The notes: a model not told the origin generated them from the letters alone. A stretch of DNA of 64,000 bases from Codonopsis lanceolata (GCA_013146195.2 CM028378.1:7679350-7743349), one strand, 5' to 3'; numbered from the stretch's first letter, positions 1 to 12,022 are shown. A program made the numbers and translations.

Positions 1-1
1 T

Positions 2-296
2 TTCCAGAACCTGAGATTCCTGTTCTGGGAATCAATGGGCGGCACTATTTGCTTGTTAATCAATTTTAGCACCCCTAAAATCTTCAATGGCGCAATTCTA
101 ATCGCACCGATGTGTAAAATCTCTGATAAAGTTAGACCTAGATGTGAGCAAAGGATTGTATGAGAAAGCAATGAGTGAGGATAAAACTATAAAGATTTGC
201 GATGGAATGATGCATTCGTTGTTGTTTGGAGAAACTGATGAAAATGTTGAGATTGTTCGTGGCCACATATTGGCTTGGTTGATCGATCGGTGCTGA
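2..296 (+). pseudogene. Monoacylglycerol lipase / caffeoylshikimate esterase-like fragment, broken
   Basis: Two pieces of a plant alpha/beta hydrolase of the MAGL/CSE family are fused. The first (2-139) reads FQNLRFLFWESMGG and then NGAILIAPMCKISDK, which is the region around the nucleophile elbow. The second (141-293) reads DVSKGLYEKA and then GMMHSLLFGE, the C-terminal region with the catalytic His, and ends at TGA 294-296. They lie in different frames and the roughly 100 or more residues that normally separate them, including the catalytic Asp region, are absent with no room for an intron. The first Gly of the usual GxSxG elbow is Trp. The window starts inside it, so upstream exons are unseen. 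The family assignment is from recognised motifs; non-function is inferred from the deletion and frame change. Confidence 0.75.
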
Positions 297-1606
297 AAAA
301 GATGGAGATTTGAATTGTTCTTATGCTCACATCTATTCTCTCAGTTCTGGGAGAATACTTTAAACATTTTGCCCAAAATGTGTTTGATAGTTCTTAGTGA
401 AGATATTTTCAGGGTATCTAGGGTATATTGAATTTTTGATGAATAATTATCACCTTGTTTTTCCTGTTTATGTGTTTGATGAAAGTCTCAGTGAAAATGT
501 TACCCATAATGGACAACTTTGCTCAATTTGATCGACGAATCTATGTTTTGTTTTCGTGCCCATTGTGAATTCATATAGGGAGTCGGCGCCTCTGTAGTCG
601 AGAAAGCATTGAATATTGCATTCTCGATTCAGATGAAGTCATCACGTTAATGAAAATCATCCAATCGCCTAAATGTGTAACAAAGTTTTTTCGTTTTAGT
701 AAAAATAGGGGTATTTTCGGTTTATAAACGGCTCATCCTAAAAAACAGACGGAGTGACTAACGTGATATTTTTTGTAAAGTAGAGTTACCAAACTGTGAT
801 AAATGGTAGTAAGGTGAGCTTAGCGGACATTTCACAATACTAGAGTGAGTGAGTGACCAAATTGAAAATTAAACCTGAGAGTAATTAGTTCTAAGTTTTT
901 CTGGGCGGAACAGTTTCTACTGCAGTTGCATAATCTTCTGGCTTCTTCCACACTTGTGGGTAGAATTTGCTTTACAAAGCTCAACGATATCAAACTTTAT
1001 ATAACTAAGATCAATTTTTAACTTTGAATCTACTGTTCTCGTACAAATAAATCAAAACATGTAGGATGAATGCTGCAGAAATTTTTCCCTACAACACTAA
1101 CTTAGAAATTGATTAAAAAGTATGCTGTTTTTAACTTTTTTTTTTTGGATAGGTAGGTGTGTTTATTACCGAAAATTCTTTGAAAAACTAGCTTCAATCA
1201 ACAGCCTATTTTAACTCTTTAAGCTTTGTGCCAATGCCAAAATCCACATCAAACTCACAAATTTTGGTGAGTCCTAGGCTGCTGGCGACCTGGTGTATGT
1301 GTGCGTGTGTGTTGGGTGGGGGGTTTTTTTCCTTGTTGTGCGTGTTGTCTTAGTCTAAAGGGATAACAACTAACAACTTTTCAGTGAGGCCCCTCATCCT
1401 TGGGTAATTTTTAGTAAGATCCCACAATTTTGGGGACCAAAAAATTACACAATTTGAGGGGGCCCAAGGCCTGGGCCTAATTTTCCTTGCAGCTGGGCTG
1501 ACCCTGTATGTCATGACTTGAAATTCTGACTTTTGTCTCCTATTCGAAACCAGTTTTGAAAAGATTATATTCCAGAGTCCCGAAAAGTCCCCGAACTTCA
1601 GCTCAG
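297..1606. other. Intergenic or intronic stretch without a recognisable gene
   Basis: No coding stretch with plant-like homology was found. The sequence is A/T-rich. Around 1380-1500 there is a degenerate G/C-richer patch (GGCCCAAGGCCTGGGCC) that looks like repeat debris. The missing 5' exons of the next gene were looked for here and not found. Confidence 0.4.
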
Positions 1607-4600
1607 CAATAATTCATGCCATTATATTTGAGGTGGATGATAGAGAGAGTATTGGTGGCTCAGCCTACGGCGGCCAACGTGCTGTATGCTGCACAGCTGA
1701 TCTTGCGAAATTGGGTGTGTGTAGACAGGGAGATATCATTATGCGGCAATCCACCAAGAATCCTGGCTGGCCTCGAGTGTTTACTTCCTCATTTGATGCT
1801 GTGAATCAAGTTGAAACGATTCATCCAAGAACTGTACATATTACAAGAACTGGGATGTATAATTTGTATTTCATCCATTGTGATTCGAGTCTTGGAGAGT
1901 TGGTTGTCGAGGGGAAGACTGTATGGAAGAACCCTACTGGTTACCTCCCTGGTAGAATGGCACCACTAATGAATTTTTACGGGTTCATGTCTCTTGCATT
2001 TGTGCTGCTGGGAGTGTTTTGGTTCTCTCAGTATGCCAGATTCTGGAGAGAGGTTCTTCAATTACAAAACTGTATCACACTAGTCATAACTCTGGGCATG
2101 TTTGAGATGGCCTTATGGTATTTTGACTATGCTGAATTTAATGAGACTGGAGTGCGACCAACTGGGATCACTGTATGGGCCGTTACCTTTGGTACCATTA
2201 AACGTACAGTTTCACGCTTGATCATTCTGACCGTTTCAATGGGCTATGGTGTGGTAAGACCTACCCTAGGTGGTCTCACATCAAAGGTTCTCATGCTTGG
2301 AGCGACCTTCTTTGTTGCATCCGAAGTACTTGAACTGGTAGAAAATGTTGGTGCTATCAGTGATCTGTCAGGAAAGGCAAGACTCTTCTTTGTTCTTCCT
2401 GTGGCAATCTTGGATGCTTTCTTCGTTCTTTGGATTTTCACATCCCTCTCTGCCACTTTAAATAAGCTACAGGTATTTGTTCTGCATGCATTGAATGATG
2501 TCATTGTATCTTATTCCATGAATCTTGATTGAAAATATTTTAGGATAATCTTTAGTGTTTTAGCTTATTGCTGTAGGGAAAGCATGATTTATGGAAACAT
2601 AAAGCTGTCTTATTTACAACTAGTTTATACTTGAATATAGTGGATTTGTTTAATTTTGCATTACCTGCTTGTTATAATGTACAGTTGGGTAAGTTATTTG
2701 TAACCAAAGAATGAGATAAACTTCTGAAGATTAAAAGTCACAACCCTAACATTCACAAGCTTGCTAGATTTACTTTATTCTTTTATGCGATTTTATGTTT
2801 ATAAGTCATATGTTATCAGTGTGTACGGTCATGACATGCTCTCATAACCTCTACAGTATTTGAAAAACTCGGCTGCAAGCCCAATTTCAATATAATTGCA
2901 AAGAAGGTGCAAGCTTTGGTTGGTATGCTTTAAGTATCTGCTTTCTTGATGGTGCTCTATAATAAGCTTGAAACATGCTCACATCTTTTCTTACTCATTC
3001 TGTCATTCATAGATCAGGCTTCAGTACGTAACTGCATTATGTGTTTTTTGCTGTTTATTTGTTTTCTAGTAGAATTTTTGAGATTTTCTTTCTGTTCTTC
3101 CTACGGTTTTTCTTGTCTTCTCTTTTGTGGTTCTCTCTCTCTCTCTCTCTTGGCTGCCTTGAAATTTGTCTAAATTTACAAATGACTTGTGCTACTTGTG
3201 TTTTTACAATTTTACTAATGGGGAATACTGCTGGATGTTCACAATAGACTAATTGATCACCTTTGCTAACCGATATGATGTGACAGGCTAGAAGAATGAT
3301 GGCCAAACTAGATATCTACAGGAAGTTCACAAATGCTTTGGCAGTTGCCGTTATTGTGTCAGTGGGCTGGATATGCTATGAGGTAATATTTGTTAGTATA
3401 GGAAATAGGATGCGCCCAACGCAACCCCAAAAAAAAAAAAGCAGTAATATGGTACTTTGGATCTCTATATTTTAAAGCATTATAGTTGTATATTTTTTTG
3501 CAGGACATGTTAGCATGTTTTCATAAAGAAAAGAAAAATTGAAAGATTATTTATCTCTTATTAAGGAAGAAGGGTAAATGCTACTTAACCATTATAGTAC
3601 TCTTCCAAATTACTAAGAAAATGCCATGTGGCTGAGTAAAAAATTAAAGAATGCGGGTTAGACAAGGGAAAGGGGGAGAGTGGGAGAGAAAATCGGATGG
3701 GATAGAAAAACCAGGAGATTGATCAGAAAAAAAAAAAAAAAGAATCTTACCCAAAGCAACTCTTAAAAGAAAGACGCAAGGAGTGGGAGGAATTATGGTT
3801 AGAGAGAAAAGCGAGGAGCTGATCAGGAGAGTAAAAATCAAAATTATAAACTTATATACACAATAATTGGAAAAAATTATAAACGGACACGGAGATGGCA
3901 TAACACGATAAGGGATATAACAAGACAAAAAAGTTAGAAATTTAAGTTATATATATATATATATATATATAATTTTTTCCAATTATTGTGTAGTTTATAA
4001 TTTTGATTTTTACTATCCTGATCAGCTCCTCTCCCAACTCCTTCTTCTCTTAAGATCAAAAAAAAAAAAAAAAAAAAAAGGAGTTGCTTTGTGTAAGATT
4101 CTTTTTTATATATATATATAACTGCACATGCGATCTACGGAGGCTTGTGTTAAATCATATAAATGGGACTCTCTTTTTGGGACAGACTCAAAAGGGAAGT
4201 CTGACTCTTTTTGGGAGACGAAGGGAGAATTTTAATATGTTTCACCAATGCCGGTATTTATGCTTATATATTATCTCAAAAGTTTTATTTCAGCATGTCT
4301 TAACTGAGAGATGAAAAGCTAAATCTTAGAAATTGTAATATTCTGACTGCAACCGAGTGATATGGCGGACTTGTGTGAACCAAGTAGCTCAAAAGTGATG
4401 TATATGACTGTAGGATCTGTCATGTTACCATTTTAGAATCAAATTTATTTATTTTTTGAAAATGCTGGACTTCGGTTGCCAGTCCAATTAGATATTCAGT
4501 AGATCACTAGTTAAATGCTTGCCACTGTAATATGAAATTATCTCATCCTGCCTCAGCTTCTCATGTGTGCCAACTGTGCAATCTAGGGGTTTGAAGAGGA

Positions 4601-4650
4601 ATGCTAGGTTCATTTAGGTATTACTTGTAGTTTGTTACTTGAACTTTTTA

Positions 4651-4683
<33 letters not shown>

Positions 4684-5367
4684 TTATTTATTTATTTATT
4701 TTCTTATATATGCAGCTCTATTTCAAGTCAACTGATGTATTCAATGAGCAGTGGCGGAATGCTTGGATTATTCCTGCCTTTTGGCAAGTGGTCTCTTTCT
4801 CTCTCCTGTGTGTTATCTGTGCTCTTTGGGCGCCTTCGCATAACTCAATGAGGTAAAAGACATTTCTTCCTCTTATAGATTATTTAAAAATGCTTCTGCA
4901 AAGGTGTAGCTGTAACTGAAACTTTTCGTTGTCAATTCACTTGTAAAAAAAGTTGTCATGTAGTACATTTCTGCTTGTTCACACCTTTCTGTAATGTATC
5001 ATCTTATGGTACAAACAGAGCAGCACTTGGCCTTGTACCTATATCTATGTATAGGGTCACCAGTTTGAACTTTTTGTGTTGTCAGATCATTAGACCTTTA
5101 GGAACTAGGCATTTTGGGTACAAGATTACAGTCAAGGAACCTTTTCTTCTCCTTAATGATTCTGTTTTCCTTTTACTTTTTTGAACATTTGACAGGTATG
5201 CCTACTCTGATGATGCGAATGAAGAGTTTGATCGAGAAGATACGCTGACACTCATAAAACCTGCCCCTCTGTCTACGATAGATGTTCGGAGTCCTCTGGA
5301 AACAAAAACAGTTCACAGTGGTGATGCATTATCAAATGGTGAGTCGGAAGAAGACAAGACAGAGTAG
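1607..5367 (+). CDS. Lung seven-transmembrane receptor (GOST/TMEM87-GPR107-like) family protein, 3' exons
   Basis: Four exons can be followed: about 1607-2472, 3287-3382, 4716-4852 and 5196-5367 (stop TAG 5365-5367). All junctions show AG..GT borders and keep frame (phases 0, 0, 2), giving about 422 residues. The first exon begins in the extracellular/lumenal domain (HAIIFEVDDRESIGGS), then NPTGYLPGRMAPLMNFYGFM leads into the first membrane span. Seven hydrophobic segments follow, with the family-like SMGYGVVRPTLGG motif between spans 3 and 4. The tail after span 7 is acidic and cytosolic. Family members are Golgi/endosomal or plasma-membrane proteins linked to trafficking and, in plants, proposed as GPCR-like; the precise role here is unknown. 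The frame is open upstream to 1522, so the acceptor at 1606/1607 is only the best candidate. The signal peptide and N-terminal exon(s) are not visible; they are either left of the window or lost. Confidence 0.85.
3741..4102. mobile_element. Foldback MITE in an intron of the lung-7TM gene
   Basis: The ends 3741-3762 and 4081-4102 are inverted copies with one mismatch (AGAATCTTACCCAAAGCAAC). A further inner pair, 3819-3879 against 3969-4024, is nearly perfect apart from a few missing bases. The loop is an (AT)n run at about 3948-3971 and the right arm has a long poly-A. The whole would fold into a long hairpin in the pre-mRNA. No coding capacity. Superfamily not determined. Confidence 0.75.
4651..4702. 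repeat. Compound microsatellite (TG)n then (TTTA)n
   Basis: An uninterrupted TG run (4651-4677) is followed by TTTA/TATT units just 5' of the third visible exon. It lies inside the polypyrimidine/acceptor region of that intron. Confidence 0.9.
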
Positions 5368-6894
5368 TAAATCCATGTATGGTCTGTTAGACCTTCCATT
5401 TCCAGAAGCCTTGGCCTTGAATCATCATTAGTACAATTATATAGTCTCTCGGAAACCCCTTCAAGAGAACCAAAAAAGAAAATACCTTTGGGGGGGGGGG
5501 GGAGTGGCTGCTCTGATGTTGTAGTTTCGTTTTTGGTTATTTATCAATCGTTGCCTATAAATGTGTTTAGTTGTTTATTAGTGTTGAGACTAAAAGAGTG
5601 AATCGCTTAGTTTTGCTGCTTTAGTTTACCTTATGGATCACAATGTAAATTTTTTGTTGTTCCATTTTTTTAATGGCTCAAATCAAATAAGTATATTAAG
5701 GACCACTTATTGTACTTTAGGAATTGGAAATTGAGAAAATTACAAAACATTTTTGTACAAATTTCATATAGCATAAATCTAGGTGTTAAGCATGTGATGA
5801 GTTAAAAAGATGAATTCACATGCTAAGTTATGTGATATCTAATCAATCACATAAATTTGTATGAGAAAATTGCATTAAAAAAAAATTGTATCCCTATATT
5901 TGTCATTTGATAGTGTTGCCCTAATGTTTGAAAACTAAAGTCCTCGAGGGCTTAAGCGTTGATGCAGTGATAGAGAGAAAATGTAGCTACTGCTGAATTG
6001 TTAAAATAAGCCGGAATTCGGTTTGTTCTTATTTTGATGGTTTTGGTGGAAAAATTGCAACTGACTTGACTTAAATTGGAATCTGAATTTCTCCCCCAAA
6101 ATATGAAATTATCTTAAGCCAATATTCTCAAGCCCTTCTCAGTCCACTCCAACTCCAAGGGGGATTTAAAGCAATTTTTGGTGGTGCAGTGTTCCTTCCT
6201 TGTGACAAACTTGATAGGAGTGAGTGTGTGTGTGTGTGTGTGTGTGTTTTATTATTCATAATTAGGTGTCCAACTGTCCATGGCAAGTATGTCAATATGG
6301 GTGACGCATTGTGCTCTGAAAGATTTTATTGCTTCAGCGGTTGAAGCTGTTAGATTTGCCATTGTAAGTAATTCATTATCTAGCAATTCCCAAGGATTCA
6401 ACAGAGGATTTCTTCTCTTTTTTTTTTTTTAAAAAAAAAATTTAATGGAAAGCTGTTAGGTCCAAATTTGTTTTCTTGTGCTTTTTGTTTTCCTAGTTAA
6501 AATAAGCGGAAATAAAGTGGCTGGGGCATGCCCAGTTTGTTGCTTTGTAATTTGGATGAAGGAAGCTTCTAATTCCTGCCCCCGTCTTCCATGATATCCC
6601 TTATCCCTTGGGACTAAGAAAAAATTCACCTTTACCCATTTTAAAAAATACGAAAAAGAAATAAATAGATTGGTAAGTTTGATTCCCCTTAATTCCCAAA
6701 CATTGGAACTAGATGACGGTAACTCATCACTCATCAGCTGCTTTTTTTTTTTCCATAACCATAACATGGAGTAAAAGTTAATCGTCAACATTTATCACTT
6801 TATTCCATAAGATCCACACTCAACTTTGATCCCACCAGACTAGCTTTGACTAGCACGTGATGTGTAAGACGAGGATTGATAACAATGCTAAATT
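5368..6894. other. 3' UTR and intergenic region
   Basis: Holds the 3' UTR of the lung-7TM gene (with a 13-base G run near 5491), a (TG)n microsatellite at 6224-6247, and A/T-rich DNA. An exon-like open stretch at 6266-6362 is discussed in the findings. No gene could be supported. Confidence 0.5.
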
Positions 6895-8192
6895 ATGATT
6901 AAATAATTGTTTGGTCTTGAACTATCCACAAAATAATTGCTTGATCCCATGACTTTATTCAAAATGTAACTTGGTTTTTGCTAAGAGATTACCCCTTCAC
7001 GGGTTACCGTTAGTTTTTCGTTAAAATTATATTGAAATCTCAAATTTGCCCTTTACCCTTATACAGTCAACGCCTTGAACTGCAACCGCATTCAAAAACA
7101 TTCATAACCACCAAACTCGAAATCGTCCAACAACAATAGATTGCAAACAAATCCAAGCTTTAAGCAACGACATGGTAATCAAAATTTAATTAACACACAA
7201 TCAAATCATAGATCTACAAAAGAAAAACAAATCACAAAAGACATGGTACTTACCAGAACAAGCAGAAGCAGCAATCTACACCCTAAAAAAATAAAATTAA
7301 AGTAACTGGTCAAAGTTTGGGGAAAAAGTGAATTTGGTCTACAGCGGTGAATTTGGTCTTCGCAGAAAATCAAGCATAGATCGCTACTTTTCTAATGGCC
7401 GATTTCATAACTTCGAAACTTTTAAGTGCAACTCAGGGAGAGATATGGAATCAAAGATTACAAAGCCTCCGGTGACATTAGTCACTTCGTCGATGACAGG
7501 TTGCTATGGTGGGTAGAGACGACGTCGGAGGAGATGAAGGAGAAGTGAGAGAGAGAGAGATGTGTGGGGTAGATCGTGGCCAGATCTTGAAGCAGGGGCA
7601 GCGATGGGCTTGCTTCTGTAGATCTGGGGCCAGAATGGAAGGGGATGGAAAGATCTGAACTCCGGTTTGGGAGATCGACGGGCTGGAGTTGGAGCACCGA
7701 AGATTCGACCATGAGAGATGAGGGAGAGAGAGAGAGAAAGCGTTGTTGGGCTTGCTTCTGTAGATCTAGGGCGACTTTCTCGATCTAATTCTGTAAGCTT
7801 TTAGTCTAATCCACTAGCTAAGGTCCCATTTTTCATTCATTGCCATTGAAATCGTGAACAAGTTCATCTTGTTCACTGGGAGAAAGAAGTAGGACCCTAG
7901 CCTGGAATATGAGAAGACGATGAGATCGATGTGGACTGGAGGAGAAAGAAAGTCATTATGTGCTGCTTTTCCCATTTTCTTTTTTTCTTTTTCTTTTTTT
8001 ATTTTGAACCATTAACATTACTATGGGCAAATTCAGAATTTCAATTAAATGTTGACGACAAAACTGACGGTAACTCCGTGAGGGGAGAATCTCACAGCAA
8101 AAACCGAGTTCAAGGACCAACACATACCGAAAAAAATAGTGGGACCAAACGCATATTATGGATAGTTCAGGAACCAAATAATTATTTAATCC
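6895..8192. mobile_element. Non-autonomous DNA transposon with long terminal inverted repeats
   Basis: The ends are inverted copies: left GATTAAATAATTGTTTGG, right (reverse complement) GATTAAATAATTATTTGG. Similarity continues inward for about 140 bp through GGTTTTTGCT and TTACCGT. It is flanked by an identical 8 bp direct repeat GCTAAATT at 6887-6894 and 8193-8200. The 1298 bp body has no transposase. It contains a partial internal duplication, GGGCTTGCTTCTGTAGATCT, near 7608 and 7748. An 8 bp duplication fits hAT; long inverted repeats fit Mutator-like elements better, so the superfamily is left open. Confidence 0.8.
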
Positions 8193-8200
8193 GCTAAATT

Positions 8201-10033
8201 GCGAGTCAGATAATAAACACTGTCAACCTCTTATGTTGTTTGACCAAGGCCTTTGCTACATGGTCCAACTTGTCCAACTCTCAAAGGTGGACCACACAAA
8301 AGTACCTAATTAGCGTCCTTTACATTTCCTCCTAATCTAGAAGAGTGTTCTTCCAACTAACTAGCCAGGAGCCTGGAAGCAAATCAACATATGTGTGTGT
8401 GTTTGCCTCGTACCTGAGGATTCTTCGTTCTGGGTGAAACATTGCCTGAGAAGGATGGACTTCATTGTGTTAGAGTTGTAAAAGACAAATAGGTAAGGTC
8501 ACATCCAGTCTGGACATTGACCTGTTCTCTTTTTAGAAAAATTATTAAGTACAGGGGTGTTGAGCCTTTGTTTATCATGCAGACGTTAAGCTACTTCAGT
8601 ACTTCTCCGCAAGATCTCCCTCGCAATGGAACAACTACAGCCAGTTGGATCATGCTTATTCTAAGAAATGATCTTCTTTAGTCATATCACTTAACCAGTA
8701 GTAACCAATTATGAAACACTTACTGTTATTTTGTATAGACAGACAGAAAGACACACACATTGATGCTTACACGTTCCTGCCCAAGTACCGTCCTAAATAT
8801 TTACACAATTCACCAAGTAACTCTCCAAATTAGGTTGTAAAAGGATAAGGTGATGAGTATGGGGACAATGCTACTAAGAATCTAAAGATGGAGCTGTGCA
8901 ATCCTTTCTCGCAAGATCCTGATCCTAATCTTGAAGGGAAGACAACCACCTAGAATTCGTGAAAAAAAAAGTGCAAGGGAGAGAAAATTATTCCCTAGTT
9001 GAAAACCCGTGCAAAGAAAATTTTATTATACCCCTGTAAATATCTTTTATATGGTAATCTAAAGTCTAAACACTCTGGAAGGGAGGAATTCCAAGTACAT
9101 GTCATGAAGTCCATGTTATGGATCCATCGCATACCCTAGTGTCAATGCAACAGCTTCTACTGTAGCAGAAGAGATTATAATGTGTCGTTGAAATGTGATA
9201 TGGGATGGTTATGGGCCTTGGGGCTGGGTGGACTAGACGCATTCATATTTATATTGTGCATCTGAATGAAGACGACTGTAAAATATGAGATATATGACTA
9301 TGTCATGGACTAAAGACACGAGTAAGAGTTCAGACAGGATGAATGTTCTTCAGTTTTAAGGTACATATTACAATTTACATCTTCAAATAAATTGAACATT
9401 GCTATCAGATAATCCGGCGAGTTCATAAAGTGGCAAAACAATACAGAGCTGAATTAACAATTTTCACATGCCATTGAGACTACAAAAATGTTCAGTACAG
9501 ATAACATAAAAGTCTTCTTGCGCAAAATGAGAAATGAATTTTTCATTGATACAGTAGTTTTACATTAACAATCCACCAATTCATTGATTTTGCACCTTCC
9601 AAGCGCCTAATCCCAGCACCTAATTTAAATGCTTACTTCTAAAAAGCACAATATTCCTACTTTCTGAAGCTTGTCGACCCTTATCTAGATTCTTTTTTAG
9701 TGCAACAATCATAATTCATCTAAATATCACAGAACAGAACAAATACAACAATTCCCATATGAACAAATGAAACAAAATCTGCAAGTGGTAAGATAAAACA
9801 ACAACATGCTTACAGTGGAGCAGCGTTCCATCAGAGACTTTGGCTGTTCTGACGATCACTAAAACAGATCCTTCAACTTGATCCCTTCTATTGTCCTCAC
9901 ATAATCAAATGGAGACCTTTTGAAAATAATTTAAAAGGTTTAGTAATCCCCCAGAATAAGCCAATCAACCAACACCTCCACAGAAAAAAAAATCAAAGAA
10001 TTATGTCCTAGATTCTAACAGGTAAATATCCTT
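8201..10033. other. Intergenic region 3' of EXO70
   Basis: No ORF with recognisable homology on either strand. The part nearest 10033 should contain the EXO70 3' UTR. Nothing else could be supported. Confidence 0.5.
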
Positions 10034-11896
10034 TCACTGAGATCTCCTCCTCGAGTGCTGGTTAACTGGTAATCCCTCGAAAAAATCCAAGATTGCAGTT
10101 TCAAGGTCCTCAACAGAGTATTTGATGAAATTCTCAGGATGCCTCCCACTCTCTATGTGGCCCCTGAAACGGCCAAGAAAAGATCTATAAGCAGGGATCA
10201 ATTTCTCTGATATGGATATACGGAGCTCCTCTCGTAGCTGTGTATCAGGTACCAACCATAACGCCTGTGTCCTATGAACCTCCTCAAAGATAGCGTTGAA
10301 GCTCTTAAACCGTTCCCTCAAAGCACTCTTTGAAACCCCAGATGAGAAACTCCCGCTCACATGTAGCCCCTCGTCTCTCAAACAATGCAACACCCTCACC
10401 CAAGCTGCTCGCTGGTAGCTCACTGCCGCTTGCCTATATTTCCCTGTTAATTTCTTCAAGTAATCATCCCCGATCATTTCTCTCAACTCAGGAGACCCTT
10501 TGATCTTCTGAACAATATAATGAACATTGTTCATCATGAACAAATAAGCCAAGGAATTATCTTTATAGTGCTTGGATTTCCCCTCCAAATTGAATTGCAA
10601 AATAACAATTATCCAGATCAAATGAAGAGCCAATGGAGTTTGCTCCTCATATTCTGAAAAATCCATATCCGGGGTACTTAAATCATCCGAATATCTAGAC
10701 CCAGATGCAGGCTTAGACATAATTAATTCAATGAGGGTTTGTTTGTAATCCGAAATCAAGCTTATATAATTCATCACATACCTCGTCAAGGGATGAATTG
10801 TCCCTCCTGGAACCGGAATCCTTGAAGGCTCACGAAGAACAGCATTCTCAAACTCCGACAGTATCCCTCTCGCAGCCTCAGCTAGCCGCGACAATATCTC
10901 CGCAGACTGAACCCTAACAGTCTCCGCATACTTCGACTCAAAAACAACATCAACATCCGGCAACAAGTCCAACAAAGCATCATGCAAGTCCAATATCTTA
11001 AACAGCTTCTCCGGCGACCTACGACTGATACTAATCGCTTCCGCGAAGTTAAACAACTGGATAGCCGGACCTTTAACCGTCTCCATAAAACACGCTTCGT
11101 CCGCCGCCGTTCCCAAATTTTCAAAAATTTGCTCGCACAGTCTCTTCTCACTGGCGAACAGTATCCTCACACAAACCTTGGCGGCTCGTATCCACCGTCT
11201 GATCTTCGTTTCTAACACCTCCCACTCCAGCCTTTGTATATCTCCGATGCTCAATTTTTCAACGCCTAGTTTCTTAAAACTCGCGTCCACAACAGACTTG
11301 CGTACACTACCATACACCTGAACACATTCCCGAAAGTATCCGGCGGAGATCATCCTCTCGGCGATGCTACGAAGATCATAAATGCTTTCTGACGGCATTA
11401 GATCGATCTCGCGAATACTATTCGTAGATCTGTAGCTGGCGATGGCAGTACTAGACTCGCCTCGTTCCAAAACAGCTGCGTCCTTGGTGAAGGAATCGTC
11501 GTCTCTGTAGTCATCGTCCGGTACTTCGCTGACGGTACTATTCGTTCGGGAGGTGTAAATGGAATGAACTGACGAGTTAAGGTCAACGAGCGAGTCGGTT
11601 TCGATCGGAGACGATTGAGAAATCAGGATACTTCGAAACTCGTCCTCGAGACGAGCCATGGCGATCTGGAGCGCGCTGTTGACTTTGCTTGACTGGTTAT
11701 CGTCGTCGTCGGAGACCGTGGTTGACTCCATGGAGCGTTGGATTTCGTCCACGGCTTGCAGGTATCGATCGATCTCGTGACGATCGCCGTCGAAGATCAT
11801 GCGGACTCTAGCGTCCTCGGAAGCAGTCGAGTCCCAACGGAGGATGATCTGCTCCGCTGTTTCGAAGGATACGCATTCGTTCTCAGGCGATTCCAT
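10034..11896 (-). CDS. Exocyst complex component EXO70 (EXO70D-like)
   Basis: An intact 620-residue single-exon ORF starting MESPENECVSFETAEQIILR. EXO70 proteins are rod-like subunits of the octameric exocyst that tether secretory vesicles to the plasma membrane through phosphoinositide binding; some plant paralogues act in autophagy or immunity. The N-terminal third has the helical segment around DGDRHEIDRYLQAVDEIQRS and a low-complexity acidic/Ser linker (about residues 60-160). The Exo70 helical fold follows from about residue 170 to the end, with TPLALHLIWIIVILQFNLEG near residue 415 and a basic C-terminal region (HPENFIKYSVEDLETAILDF). Length and lack of introns match the expanded land-plant EXO70 B-to-H groups. 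The start WDSTASEDARVRMIF resembles the D group as I remember it, so the subgroup is tentative while the family is secure. Confidence 0.93.
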   Translation of the reverse strand: MESPENECVSFETAEQIILRWDSTASEDARVRMIFDGDRHEIDRYLQAVDEIQRSMESTTVSDDDDNQSSKVNSALQIAMARLEDEFRSILISQSSPIETDSLVDLNSSVHSIYTSRTNSTVSEVPDDDYRDDDSFTKDAAVLERGESSTAIASYRSTNSIREIDLMPSESIYDLRSIAERMISAGYFRECVQVYGSVRKSVVDASFKKLGVEKLSIGDIQRLEWEVLETKIRRWIRAAKVCVRILFASEKRLCEQIFENLGTAADEACFMETVKGPAIQLFNFAEAISISRRSPEKLFKILDLHDALLDLLPDVDVVFESKYAETVRVQSAEILSRLAEAARGILSEFENAVLREPSRIPVPGGTIHPLTRYVMNYISLISDYKQTLIELIMSKPASGSRYSDDLSTPDMDFSEYEEQTPLALHLIWIIVILQFNLEGKSKHYKDNSLAYLFMMNNVHYIVQKIKGSPELREMIGDDYLKKLTGKYRQAAVSYQRAAWVRVLHCLRDEGLHVSGSFSSGVSKSALRERFKSFNAIFEEVHRTQALWLVPDTQLREELRISISEKLIPAYRSFLGRFRGHIESGRHPENFIKYSVEDLETAILDFFEGLPVNQHSRRRSQ

Positions 11897-12022
11897 TGAA
11901 TTTTTATTTCAAGTAATTAAAATTTTGAATCGTTTAGTCTATGTGTGCGTTTAAGGAAGACGGCGGAGTGCGGCGGAGTGTGGTTGTTGAAATGAGTTTG
12001 AAAAATGAGCGGTGGTGATGAA

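Noticed and set aside
2244..2504. 86-codon open frame on the minus strand
   Set aside because: It is the antisense shadow of the lung-7TM exon, which has clear protein homology on the plus strand.
7328..8197. Short open frames inside the 6895-8192 element as genes
   Set aside because: They have no recognisable motifs, and the region is fully explained as the interior and ends of a non-autonomous transposon.
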